This document shows positions 51,414-59,856 of a stretch of 64,000 nt of DNA, one piece after another. The notes under the pieces are model-generated. The model saw only the letters and a program-made list of their open reading frames with translations. It had not been told where the DNA came from and made no database searches. Source of the DNA: Mycolicibacterium baixiangningiae (lineage in GTDB: Bacteria; Actinomycetota; Actinomycetes; Mycobacteriales; Mycobacteriaceae); the NCBI RefSeq assembly GCF_016313185.1, contig NZ_CP066218.1, positions 1,922,001-1,986,000 of the forward strand, in the 5' to 3' direction. Both the position numbers and the translations under genes were made by a program. Position 1 is the first letter of the stretch; each line of letters starts with the position of its first letter.

Positions 51414-51428
51414 GAGAATCGGGTTCTC
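51414..51428. promoter_or_regulatory. Candidate operator GAGAAT-CGG-GTTCTC
   Basis: Full match to the motif, extended to TGAGAAT...GTTCTCA, 20 nt before the CMD gene start. A further half-site cluster lies at 51548-51588 on the other side of the 237-bp divergent region. Confidence 0.7.
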
Positions 51429-51547
51429 ATTTCTGCCTAACAGGTTTTCACATCGGGCGTAGGATGGTCAATAGACCGGCTCTCGCCTGCCGTGGGTAGA
51501 CGGTCGCGCCATCCGCCGCGGACTGCGGCAATTGTCCACCGACATTG

Positions 51548-51588
51548 ATTCTCCTGCAGTGAGAAGATAGTTTTCTGAGCAGGAGAAC
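51548..51588. promoter_or_regulatory. Half-site cluster with 9-bp inverted repeat before the amidohydrolase
   Basis: TTCTCCTGC (51549-51557) and GCAGGAGAA (51579-51587) are perfect inverted arms. Half-sites ATTCTC (51548), GAGAAG (51561), TTTTCT (51571) and GAGAAC (51583) lie inside. It ends 42 nt before GTG 51631. It may be a degenerate double operator or an RNA hairpin. Confidence 0.45.
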
Positions 51589-51630
51589 GCTCGAGCACCG
51601 GGGTCGCCGCCCCAACGGAAGGACACCGCC

Positions 51631-52929
51631 GTGAAGCACGACGACATGATTCTCATCAGCGTTGACGATCACATCATCGAACCGCCGGGCATGTTCAAGA
51701 ATCACCTGCCCGAGAAGTACGTCAACGACGCGCCGCGGCTGGTGCACAACCCCGACGGCTCCGACACCTGGCAGTTCCGCGACACCGTGATCCCCAACGT
51801 CGCGCTGAACGCGGTGGCCGGCCGGCCGAAGGAGGAGTACGGCCTCGAACCCCAGGGCCTCGACGAGATCCGCAAGGGCTGCTACGACCCGAACGAACGG
51901 GTCAAGGACATGAACGCCGGTGGCGTGCTGGCGACGATGAACTTCCCGTCGTTCCCCGGATTCGCCGCGCGGTTGTTCGCCACCGAAGACCCCGAATTCT
52001 CGTTGGCTCTGGTGCAGGCCTACAACGACTGGCACATCGACGAGTGGTGCGGCAGCAATCCCGGCCGGTTCATCCCGATGGCGATCCCGGCGATCTGGGA
52101 TCCCGAACTGTGCGCCAAGGAAGTGCGGCGGGTTTCGGAGAAAGGGGTGCACTCGCTGACGTTCACCGAGAACCCCTCGACGCTGGGCTACCCGAGCTTC
52201 CACGATCTGGAGCACTGGAAGCCGTTGTGGGACGCGCTGGTCGACACCGACACCGTGATGAACGTCCACATCGGGTCATCGGGCAAGCTCGCGATCACCG
52301 CACCGGACGCACCGATGGACGTGATGATCACCCTGCAGCCGATGAACATCGTGCAGGCCGCGGCGGATCTGCTGTGGTCCGCGCCGATCAAGGCCTATCC
52401 GGATCTGAAGATCGCGTTGAGTGAGGGTGGCACGGGGTGGATTCCGTACTTCCTCGACCGGGTGGACCGCACCTACGAGATGCACTCGACGTGGACGCAT
52501 CAGAACTTCGGCGACAAGAAGCCCTCCGAGGTGTTCCGCGACCACTTCCTGACGTGCTTCATCTCCGATCCGGTCGGAGTGAAGAACCGCCACATGATCG
52601 GTATCGACAACATCTGCTGGGAGATGGACTACCCGCACAGCGATTCGATGTGGCCCGGTGCGCCGGAGGAATTGATGGCCGTCTTCGACACCTACGAGGT
52701 CCCCGACGACGAGATCAACAAGATCACCCACGAGAACGCGATGCGGTGGTACCACTTCGAGCCTCACCAGCACGTCCCCAAGGAGCAGGCCACCGTCGGC
52801 GCCCTGCGTAAGGCCGCGGAAGGTCACGACGTCGCCGTCCGGGCACTGAGTCACCACCGTGATGGCGAGAAGACCAGCTTCGCCGACTTCCAGGCCAACG
52901 CCAAGGCGGTCAGCGGCGCCCGCGACTGA
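51631..52929 (+). CDS. Amidohydrolase-2 family TIM-barrel protein
   Basis: A 432-residue protein of the ACMSD/amidohydrolase_2 family. The first metal motif reads VDDHIIEP near residue 10, a barrel His lies in NVHIGSS near 211 and the last Asp in EMDYPHSDS near 331. It is distantly similar to the protein at 28715, so two such enzymes work in the regulon. Decarboxylation or hydrolysis of a ring-derived acid is likely. GTG 51631 has GGAAGGA upstream. A strong hairpin follows the stop. Confidence 0.8.
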   Translation: MKHDDMILISVDDHIIEPPGMFKNHLPEKYVNDAPRLVHNPDGSDTWQFRDTVIPNVALNAVAGRPKEEYGLEPQGLDEIRKGCYDPNERVKDMNAGGVLATMNFPSFPGFAARLFATEDPEFSLALVQAYNDWHIDEWCGSNPGRFIPMAIPAIWDPELCAKEVRRVSEKGVHSLTFTENPSTLGYPSFHDLEHWKPLWDALVDTDTVMNVHIGSSGKLAITAPDAPMDVMITLQPMNIVQAAADLLWSAPIKAYPDLKIALSEGGTGWIPYFLDRVDRTYEMHSTWTHQNFGDKKPSEVFRDHFLTCFISDPVGVKNRHMIGIDNICWEMDYPHSDSMWPGAPEELMAVFDTYEVPDDEINKITHENAMRWYHFEPHQHVPKEQATVGALRKAAEGHDVAVRALSHHRDGEKTSFADFQANAKAVSGARD

Positions 52930-52941
52930 CTCGCGGGTGCG

Positions 52942-52977
52942 TTCACCGGTGCGACCAGAACTGGCCGTGCCGGTGAA
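52942..52977 (+). terminator. Long hairpin after the amidohydrolase
   Basis: Two 17-nt arms (52942-52958 and 52961-52977) pair with two G-U wobbles and one mismatch, beginning TTCACCGG and ending CCGGTGAA. It lies 12 nt past the stop, has no T-tract, and separates the 51631 gene from the 53020 operon. Confidence 0.65.
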
Positions 52978-53019
52978 TCGCTGTGCAGCAGTGCTCATCT
53001 GACGACAGAGGAGAATCAC

Positions 53020-54198
53020 GTGTCGGGCGGTATGAATTTCGAACTGACCGAGGACCAGCAACTGATCTACAAATCGGTCAGCGAGCTCGCCGCGAGGTTC
53101 GACGACCAGTACTGGATGGAGAAGGACTCCAACCACGAGTTCCCCACCGAGTTCTACGACGCTGTCGCCGGTGGCGGCTGGCTCGGCATGACGATTCCCG
53201 AGGAGTGCGGCGGGCACGGCCTCGGCATCACCGAGGCCACACTGCTCGCCGAAGCGGTCGCGCGCTCCGGCGGCGGGATGAACGCGGCCAGCTCCATCCA
53301 CATGTCGATCTTCGGCATGCACCCGGTGGTCAAACACGGTTCCGACGAGCTCAAGGCCCGCACCCTGCCCCGCATCGTCGCCGGCGATCTGCACGTGTGC
53401 TTCGGCGTCACCGAACCCGGTGCCGGACTGGACACTTCGAGGATCACCACCTTCGCGAAGCGCGACGGCGATCATTACATCGTCAACGGCCGCAAGGTGT
53501 GGATCTCCAAGGCGCTCGAGTCCGAGAAGATCCTGCTGCTCACCCGCACGACGCCGTACGACGAGGTCACCAAGAAGACCGACGGTATGACGCTGTTCAT
53601 GACCGACCTCGACCGCGCGCACGTCGACATCCGGCCCATCGCGAAGATGGGCCGCAACGCGGTCAGCTCGAACGAACTGTTCATCGACGATCTGCGGATT
53701 CCGGTCGAGGACCGCGTCGGCGAAGAGGGCAAGGGGTTCTTCTACATTCTCGACGGGCTCAACCCAGAACGCATGCTGATCGCCGCCGAGGCCCTCGGTA
53801 TCGGCCGGGTGGCACTCGACAGGGCCGTGCGTTACGCGAACGACCGGCACGTCTTCGACCGGCCGATCGGGATGAACCAGGGCATCCAGTTCCCGCTGGC
53901 CGACTCGCTGGCCCGGCTGGATGCCGCGGAGTTGATGCTGCGCAAGGCCACCTGGCTCTACGACAACGGCAAATCCTGCGGGCGCGAGGCCAATACGGCC
54001 AAATACCTGTGCGCGGACGCGGGGTTCACCGCGGCGGACCGCGCGCTGCAAACCCACGGCGGTATGGGTTACGCCGAGGAGTATCACGTCGCGCGCTTCT
54101 TCCGCGAGGCCCGGCTGATGAAGATCGCGCCGGTCAGCCAGGAGATGATCCTGAACTTCCTCGGTTCCCACGTCCTCGGCCTACCCAGGAGCTACTGA
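53020..54198 (+). CDS. Acyl-CoA dehydrogenase
   Basis: A 392-residue acyl-CoA dehydrogenase with FGVTEPGAGLDTSRITT near residue 126, GRKVWISKALESEK near 156 and the C-terminal QTHGGMGYAEEYHVARFFREAR near 342. The usual GTSEIQR segment is replaced by APVSQEMI. This matches a branch of enzymes that often act on short or branched acyl-CoAs. GTG 53020 follows GAGGAGA. It begins an operon of dehydrogenase, SDR, CoA transferase, thiolase and dehydrogenase. Confidence 0.85.
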   Translation: MSGGMNFELTEDQQLIYKSVSELAARFDDQYWMEKDSNHEFPTEFYDAVAGGGWLGMTIPEECGGHGLGITEATLLAEAVARSGGGMNAASSIHMSIFGMHPVVKHGSDELKARTLPRIVAGDLHVCFGVTEPGAGLDTSRITTFAKRDGDHYIVNGRKVWISKALESEKILLLTRTTPYDEVTKKTDGMTLFMTDLDRAHVDIRPIAKMGRNAVSSNELFIDDLRIPVEDRVGEEGKGFFYILDGLNPERMLIAAEALGIGRVALDRAVRYANDRHVFDRPIGMNQGIQFPLADSLARLDAAELMLRKATWLYDNGKSCGREANTAKYLCADAGFTAADRALQTHGGMGYAEEYHVARFFREARLMKIAPVSQEMILNFLGSHVLGLPRSY

Positions 54199-54199
54199 C

Positions 54200-54967
54200 A
54201 TGAGCAGCGGTTACTTCGACCTGACCGGACGCGCGGCGTTGGTCACCGGTGCGGGCGCGAGTGGCGGTATCGGCGCCGCCGTCGCCGCCGCCCTCGCGCA
54301 GGCCGGGGCGGCGGTCCTGGTCACCGACATCGCTGAGGACGCCGCCGCGGCGGTCGCCGAGCGCATCCGTGCCGAGGGTGGCAAGGCGGACTCGTGTGCA
54401 CTCGACGTCGGCGACCGTGCCGCCGCGGACGCGGCCGCCGCACAGGCCGCGGGCCTCGGCGGCGGGGCGCTGCACATCCTGGTCAACAACGCCGGCGTCA
54501 CCGCGCCGGCGATGTTCCCGAAGCTGACCGACGAGACCTTCCGCCTCACCTTCGACGTGCACGTGATGGGCACGTTCCACTGCACGCAGGCGGCGCTGCC
54601 GCACATCCCCACCGACGGCACGGGTCGCATCATCAACGTGACCTCGGCGGCGGGCCTCACCGGAACCCTCGGCCAGGTCAACTATTCGGCGGCCAAGGCC
54701 GGGCTCATCGGCTTCACGAAATCGCTGGCCCGCGAGCTGGCGCCGAAGAACATCATGGTGAACGCGCTGGCGCCGCTCGCCGCCACACCGATGACGGAGA
54801 CCATCCGGACCAACGAGAAGTTCGCGGCCAACATGATGAACCGCATCCCGCTCAAACGCTGGGCCGGCCCCGAAGAGGTCGCCGGTGCGTTCGTTTTCAT
54901 GGCGTCCGACGCCGCGTCCTACATCACCGGTCAGGTGCTTCCGGTCGATGGTGGCATGGTGATGTGA
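54200..54967 (+). CDS. Short-chain dehydrogenase/reductase
   Basis: A 255-residue SDR with the cofactor motif as GAGASGGIG near residue 15 (one residue longer than usual), NNAGVT near 96, NVTSAAG near 147 and YSAAK near 162. The ending ITGQVLPVDGGMVM is standard. It resembles 3-oxoacyl-ACP/3-hydroxyacyl-CoA reductases and probably carries out the 3-hydroxyacyl-CoA oxidation of this operon. AGGAG precedes the ATG; the stop overlaps the CoA transferase ATG. Confidence 0.85.
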   Translation: MSSGYFDLTGRAALVTGAGASGGIGAAVAAALAQAGAAVLVTDIAEDAAAAVAERIRAEGGKADSCALDVGDRAAADAAAAQAAGLGGGALHILVNNAGVTAPAMFPKLTDETFRLTFDVHVMGTFHCTQAALPHIPTDGTGRIINVTSAAGLTGTLGQVNYSAAKAGLIGFTKSLARELAPKNIMVNALAPLAATPMTETIRTNEKFAANMMNRIPLKRWAGPEEVAGAFVFMASDAASYITGQVLPVDGGMVM

Positions 54968-56184
54968 TGGCTCAAGAGGCGCCGCTGCGCGGCATCACCG
55001 TCGTGGCGCTCGAACAGGCGGTGTCCGCACCGATGTGCACGCGCGTGCTCGCGGACTTCGGTGCGCGGGTGATCAAGGTGGAGAACCCGACCGGTGGTGA
55101 CTTCGCCCGCCACTACGACGACGTGGTCAAGGGGCAGGCCGCCCATTTCGTCTGGGCCAACCGCGGCAAGGAATCGCTGACGCTCGACCTCAAATCCCCT
55201 GCGGGTATGGCCGTCCTGCACCGGTTGCTCGACGGCGCCGACGTGTTGGTGTCCAACCTCGCGCCGGGCGCGACGGCGCGCATGGGCATCGGTGCCACGG
55301 ACCTCAAACACCGCCATCCGCACGTCATTCCGGTCGAGATCGACGGCTACGGCGCGGGCGGACCACTCTCGCACAAACGCGCCTACGATCTGCTGATCCA
55401 GGCCGAGGCGGGAGCCTGTGCGGTCACCGGATACCCCGACATGCCGGCCAAACCGGGTCCGCCCGTGGCGGACATCTCCACCGGGCTGTACTCGGCGCTG
55501 TCGATCCTGGCGGTGCTCTACGCGCGCAAGGGTGCGGCTGAACCGGGCGCCGGGCCCGCCCCTGCCGTCGCGGTGAGCCTGTTCGACACCATGACCGACA
55601 TCATGGGCTACCAACTGGCCTACACCCAGCACTCCGGAATCGACCAGCAACCGCTGGGCATGAGCTCACCGGCCGTCGCGCCGTACGGGGCCTATCCCAC
55701 CCGTGACGAGCAGACGGTGGTGCTCGGCACCACCAACGACCGGGAGTGGCAGCGGCTGGCCCGCGAGATCATCGAACGCCCGGACCTGGCCGGCGACCCC
55801 GCGTTCGCGACCAACGCCGAGCGGGTCGCGCACCGAGACATCCTCAACGATGCGATCGGATCCTGGTGTGCCCGGCACGATCTCGCGCACATCCAGAAGA
55901 AGGCCGACGATGCGGGCATCGGCAATTCCCGCTACAACCGGCCCAGTGAAGTCGTCGCCCATCCGCATCTGAGCGCGCGGGACCGTTGGCGTGCGGTCGA
56001 GACTCCGAACGGCGAGATCTCCGCACTGCTGCCGCCCCCGGTGATCGAGGGTTTCGAACAGTCCATGGGTGCGGTGCCCGGTCTGGGGCAGCACACGGAC
56101 GCGATACTGGGCGGGCTGGGATTGTCCGTCGACGACATCTCCGCGCTGCGCGAGCAGGGCGCCATCGGCCCGGCGTATTCATAG
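54967..56184 (+). CDS. CaiB/BaiF family III CoA transferase
   Basis: A 405-residue CoA transferase of normal family length. The opening GITVVALEQAVSAPMCTR and RVIKVENPTGGDFAR are typical, and the catalytic Asp is in PVADISTGLY near residue 168. It should activate a carboxylic acid by CoA exchange without ATP, perhaps for the thiolase products or an itaconate- or mesaconate-like acid; this is inference. Three such genes in the window (with 1111 and 33227) suggest several acid intermediates. It is coupled to the SDR by an overlap. Confidence 0.85.
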   Translation: MAQEAPLRGITVVALEQAVSAPMCTRVLADFGARVIKVENPTGGDFARHYDDVVKGQAAHFVWANRGKESLTLDLKSPAGMAVLHRLLDGADVLVSNLAPGATARMGIGATDLKHRHPHVIPVEIDGYGAGGPLSHKRAYDLLIQAEAGACAVTGYPDMPAKPGPPVADISTGLYSALSILAVLYARKGAAEPGAGPAPAVAVSLFDTMTDIMGYQLAYTQHSGIDQQPLGMSSPAVAPYGAYPTRDEQTVVLGTTNDREWQRLAREIIERPDLAGDPAFATNAERVAHRDILNDAIGSWCARHDLAHIQKKADDAGIGNSRYNRPSEVVAHPHLSARDRWRAVETPNGEISALLPPPVIEGFEQSMGAVPGLGQHTDAILGGLGLSVDDISALREQGAIGPAYS

Positions 56185-56229
56185 TCGCCCCGCGTGAACG
56201 AATAACGCACGACGAACCAGGAGCACCCC

Positions 56230-57378
56230 ATGCGCGAGACCGTGATCGTCGAAGCCGTCCGCACGCCCGTCGGCAAGCGCAACGGCGGCCTGTCCGATAT
56301 GCACGCCGCCGACCTGTCCGCCGTCGTGCTCAACGAACTGCTCCTGCGGGCCGGTGTCGACCCCGATGTCGTCGACGACGTGATCTGGGGGTGTGTGTCC
56401 CAGGTCGGCGACCAGTCCAGCAACATCGGTCGGTTCGCGGTCCTGGCCGCGGGCTGGCCCGAGCACATCCCTGGTACCACGGTGAACCGGGCCTGCGGTT
56501 CCAGTCAGCAGGCGCTGGACTTCGCCGTGCACGCGGTCATGTCGGGACAGCAGGACATCGTGGTCGCCGGCGGGGTCGAGGTGATGAGCCGGGTGCCGCT
56601 GGGTTCCGCCCGCGCCACCGGCATGCCCTACGGGCCCAAGGTGCTCGAGCGGTACCGGGATTTCAGCTTCAACCAAGGTATTTCGGCCGAGTTGATCGCC
56701 GAGAAGTGGGGGTTCTCGCGGACCCGCCTCGACGAATACTCCGCACGGTCGCACGCCCTTGCCGCGGCGGCCCAGGACGACAAGGCCTTCAGCGCCCAGA
56801 TCGTGCCGGTCTTCCCCGGCGACGGTGCGCCGGTGACCGCCGACGAAGGAGTACGCCGCGGGACGTCGGTGGAGAAGCTGGCCGGCCTCAAGCCGGCGTT
56901 CCGCGACGACGGCGTGATCCACGCGGGCAACTCGTCCCAGATCTCCGACGGTGCGGCGGCGCTGTTGGTGATGACCGCGGAGAACGCCGTGCAGTTGGGG
57001 TTGACGCCGATCGTGCGCTACCGCGCGGGAGCGGTGGCCGGCGCCGACCCGGTGCTCATGCTCACCGGGCCCATCCCGGCGACGGAGAAGGTACTGCACA
57101 AGGCGGGCGTCGGCGTCGACGAGATCGGTGCGTTCGAAGTGAACGAGGCGTTCGCGCCGGTGCCGCTGGCATGGCTCGCGGAGACCGGTGCGGCCGAGGA
57201 GCGGCTCAACCCGCTGGGCGGGGCGATCGCGCTCGGCCACCCGCTCGGCGCCTCGGGTGCGGTGCTGATGACCCGGATGGTGCATCACATGCGGGACAAC
57301 AGCATTCGGTACGGACTGCAGACCATGTGCGAGGGCGGCGGCACAGCCAACGCGACCCTCGTCGAGCTCATCGCCTGA
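56230..57378 (+). CDS. Thiolase (acetyl-CoA acyltransferase)
   Basis: A 382-residue thiolase with catalytic Cys in VNRACGSSQQA near residue 89, NEAFAP near 305, His in ALGHPLGASG near 339 and Cys in MCEGGG near 369. The catalytic set is complete. It probably releases acetyl- or propionyl-CoA from a 3-oxoacyl-CoA. It differs clearly from the thiolase at 8265 and looks closer to FadA-type enzymes of fatty-acid oxidation. AGGAG precedes the ATG. Confidence 0.9.
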   Translation: MRETVIVEAVRTPVGKRNGGLSDMHAADLSAVVLNELLLRAGVDPDVVDDVIWGCVSQVGDQSSNIGRFAVLAAGWPEHIPGTTVNRACGSSQQALDFAVHAVMSGQQDIVVAGGVEVMSRVPLGSARATGMPYGPKVLERYRDFSFNQGISAELIAEKWGFSRTRLDEYSARSHALAAAAQDDKAFSAQIVPVFPGDGAPVTADEGVRRGTSVEKLAGLKPAFRDDGVIHAGNSSQISDGAAALLVMTAENAVQLGLTPIVRYRAGAVAGADPVLMLTGPIPATEKVLHKAGVGVDEIGAFEVNEAFAPVPLAWLAETGAAEERLNPLGGAIALGHPLGASGAVLMTRMVHHMRDNSIRYGLQTMCEGGGTANATLVELIA

Positions 57379-57406
57379 ACATTTCCGACGACCAGGAGGA
57401 CACCGC

Positions 57407-58567
57407 GTGCGCCGAGATCTGTTCACCGACGACCACGACGCCTTCCGGCAACTGGCCCGCGACTTCGTCGAGAAGGAGGTGGTCCCGCAGTACCCGCAGT
57501 GGGAGAAGGCCGGCCGCATGCCGCGCGACGTCTTCAAGCAGATGGGCGCACTGGGCATGCTCGGCATGGCGATCCCCGAGGAGTACGGGGGCGCCGGGAT
57601 CGACGACTACCGCTACAACGTGGTGCTGCAGGAGGAGGCTGCCCGCGCGCTGGTGACACTATCGACGGTGCGCACCCAGCTCGAGGTGATCCTGCCGTAC
57701 TTCCTGCACTACGCGAACGACGAGCAGCGGCGGCGGTGGTTTCCGGGGCTGGCCGACGGCACGCTGTTGACCGCGATCGCGATGACCGAGCCGGGCACCG
57801 GGTCGGACCTCGCCGGGGTGCGCACCACCGCGGTGCGGGACGGCTCCGGACAAGACGCGGACTACATCGTCAACGGCGCCAAGACCTTCATCACCGGCGG
57901 CATCCAGGCCGACCTCGTCGTCGTGGTGGCGCGCACCTCGACCGATCCCGAGAACCGGCGCAAGGGCCTGTCGCTGATCGTCGTCGAGGACGGGATGCCC
58001 GGCTTCGCCCGCGGCCGGGAGCTCGAGAAGATGGGGTGCAAGGTCCAGGACACCGCGGAGCTGTCGTTCACCGATGTGCGGGTCCCCGCGGCCAACCTGC
58101 TGGGGGCCGACGGCGAGGCCTTCAGCTACCTCGGCCACAACCTGGCTCAGGAGCGGCTGACGGTCGCAGTGGGCTCGGTGGCCCAGGCCCGCTCGGCACT
58201 GCACGCCACGATCGACTACGTCAAGAACCGCAAGGCGTTCGGCACACCGGTGGCCTCGTTCCAGAACACCAAGTTCGAACTGGCCGCGGTGTCCACCGAG
58301 ATCGAGGCCGCGCAGACGATGCTCGACCGCGCCGTACTCGACCACGTCGACGGGGTGCTGTCGCGGGAGGACGCCGCCCGCGTGAAGCTGTTCTGCACCG
58401 AGATGCAGGCCCGCGCCGTCGACCGCTGCCTGCAGTTGTTCGGCGGCTACGGCTACATGATGGAGTATCCGATCGCCCGCCTCTACAACGACGCCCGGGT
58501 GGCGCGTATCTACGCGGGCACCAGTGAGGTCATGAAGGTCATCATCGCCAAGTCGCTCGGACTTTAA
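57407..58567 (+). CDS. Acyl-CoA dehydrogenase
   Basis: A 386-residue acyl-CoA dehydrogenase with AMTEPGTGSDLAGVRTTA near residue 126, GAKTFITGGIQADL near 158 and the C-terminal GGYGYMMEYPIARLYNDAR followed by IYAGTSEVMKVIIAKSL. This is the long-chain/citronellyl-like branch. The medium-chain Glu position is Ala in YAGTSEV. GTG 57407 has AGGAGG upstream. It ends its operon; a TetR gene with its own palindrome follows. Confidence 0.85.
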   Translation: MRRDLFTDDHDAFRQLARDFVEKEVVPQYPQWEKAGRMPRDVFKQMGALGMLGMAIPEEYGGAGIDDYRYNVVLQEEAARALVTLSTVRTQLEVILPYFLHYANDEQRRRWFPGLADGTLLTAIAMTEPGTGSDLAGVRTTAVRDGSGQDADYIVNGAKTFITGGIQADLVVVVARTSTDPENRRKGLSLIVVEDGMPGFARGRELEKMGCKVQDTAELSFTDVRVPAANLLGADGEAFSYLGHNLAQERLTVAVGSVAQARSALHATIDYVKNRKAFGTPVASFQNTKFELAAVSTEIEAAQTMLDRAVLDHVDGVLSREDAARVKLFCTEMQARAVDRCLQLFGGYGYMMEYPIARLYNDARVARIYAGTSEVMKVIIAKSLGL

Positions 58568-58645
58568 GCACTCTGCTGAGCGCCTGACCAGCAGTGTGAC
58601 GCCGGTCTAAACCCAGTTGTAGTGAGACCCTTGTCACACTGGGAA

Positions 58646-58677
58646 AACCTACCTACTGTGTGTTCACTAGGTTGGTT
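58646..58677. promoter_or_regulatory. Inverted repeat AACCTACCTA-N12-TAGGTTGGTT, likely TetR operator
   Basis: Ten-bp arms with one mismatch (58646-58655 and 58668-58677), ending 16 nt before the TetR GTG. The arms differ from all other palindromes in the window, so it fits autoregulation of this TetR. Confidence 0.6.
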
Positions 58678-58693
58678 TGAACGAAGGAGTTCG

Positions 58694-59329
58694 GTGTCCG
58701 CCCTGGAGTCTGCGAGGCCCTACGCCACACTGCTGGCAAAGGGCGAGGACCGCCGGCAGCGGATACTCGCGGTCGCCGAACGGTTGCTGGCCCGCAACGG
58801 ATGGCGCAACACCTCGCTCGCCCAGATCGCCAGGGAGGCGGGCGTCACCCCGGCCGGGCTCCTGCACCACTTCGAGTCCAAGGAGCAACTGCTCAACGCG
58901 GTGCTCGACGCCCGCGACATGGACGACGCCACCCACGCCGACTACCGCACCGGTGACCTCTCCGAGCAGATCACCAGGGTCGCCCAGCGGTTCCAGCGCG
59001 CACCCGAACTCGTCGGGACGTTCACCGTGCTGCTGATCGAGAACATCGCGCCGGACGCCCCGCTGCACGACCGTCTGCTCGAACGCCAGAGGGCCGCCGC
59101 AGCCATCGTCGCCGACATCATCCGGCGCGGCCAGCGTGCCGGCTGCTACCGCCAAGACCTGAACCCGGTCACCAAGGCCGTGGAGATTCTCGCCTTCGTC
59201 AGCGGAATGGAGACCTCATGGTTACTCGACCCTTCGATACCGCTGGCCGAGGTGTTCCAGGAATACGCCGAGATGTTGGCCCGCGACTTCAGCCCCGAAC
59301 CGACGCCGCACGAGGAGATCACCAGATGA
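58694..59329 (+). CDS. TetR-family regulator
   Basis: A 211-residue TetR protein with a clear DNA-binding domain (RRQRILAVAERLLARNG; TSLAQIAREAGVTPAGLLHH; FESKEQLLNAVL) and a C-terminal helical domain with a Trp-bearing METSWLLDPS near residue 175. GTG 58694 with AAGGAG upstream is preferred to an upstream in-frame GTG at 58622, which would read through the palindrome at 58646. Its partner gene overlaps by ATGA, so the likely targets are itself and that gene. Confidence 0.85.
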   Translation: MSALESARPYATLLAKGEDRRQRILAVAERLLARNGWRNTSLAQIAREAGVTPAGLLHHFESKEQLLNAVLDARDMDDATHADYRTGDLSEQITRVAQRFQRAPELVGTFTVLLIENIAPDAPLHDRLLERQRAAAAIVADIIRRGQRAGCYRQDLNPVTKAVEILAFVSGMETSWLLDPSIPLAEVFQEYAEMLARDFSPEPTPHEEITR

Positions 59330-59856
59330 CCGAACAGCCCGATATGCGCTACCGCCTCGACATCGTCTCTCCCAACGTGCGGGATGCCGTGCGGTTCGCG
59401 GGCGGATGGCTTTACGACCGGTCGATGGCGGGGTGGGATGTCACCGTGCTGCTCGACAGCGAGGGGGAGGACGAGCGGCCGTTGGAGATCCTCGGGGCTA
59501 CCGTGCTGCCGCTGCAACCGGTGCTCGAGTCGTGGGCCGACCGTCCGCATCCCCAGACCGTCGCGGTGGCGGCCGACCTCATCGAGGGCGACGAGCGGGT
59601 CCGTGCGCACGTGCGCATCGCGCTCGATCACGGCATGACCGAGGTGACGCTGTGGGGTGAGCGCTGTCCGGCCGACCTCGACAACGACGTGGACGCCGTC
59701 TGTCATGAACTGAGCGCGGCCGCAAGGGCATTCAAGGCCCAGGCGCTCGCCGCGGTCAACGACAACGAGGCCCACTTCGTCGGCCGCACCGAGACCTTCC
59801 GCTGCGGCATGATGACCTGCCCGTCGGTGGCGGCAGACCTCATTCCCGCCAGTTAG
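59326..59856 (+). CDS. Uncharacterised protein coupled to TetR
   Basis: I do not recognise a named family. It has 176 residues, is soluble and acidic, and starts MTEQPDMRYRLDIVSPN. The first half (AGGWLYDRSMAGWDVTVLL; LEILGATVLPLQPVLESW) and the second (CHELSAAARAFKAQAL) suggest an alpha/beta fold. A C-terminal CGMMTCPS has two Cys. It overlaps the TetR stop by 4 nt and is co-translated with it. A small effector or modulator of the TetR is conceivable but unsupported. Confidence 0.65.
   Translation: MTEQPDMRYRLDIVSPNVRDAVRFAGGWLYDRSMAGWDVTVLLDSEGEDERPLEILGATVLPLQPVLESWADRPHPQTVAVAADLIEGDERVRAHVRIALDHGMTEVTLWGERCPADLDNDVDAVCHELSAAARAFKAQALAAVNDNEAHFVGRTETFRCGMMTCPSVAADLIPAS

Noticed and set aside
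2491..51428. KstR or KstR2 operators
   Set aside because: The KstR type needs an AAC-N2-GTT core and KstR2 an AAG/CTT core; the repeated motif here has a 3-nt centre and GAGAAT arms.
53011..53025. GAGAATCACGTGTCG before the dehydrogenase at 53020
   Set aside because: The GAGAAT here is part of the ribosome binding site and the right half does not match.
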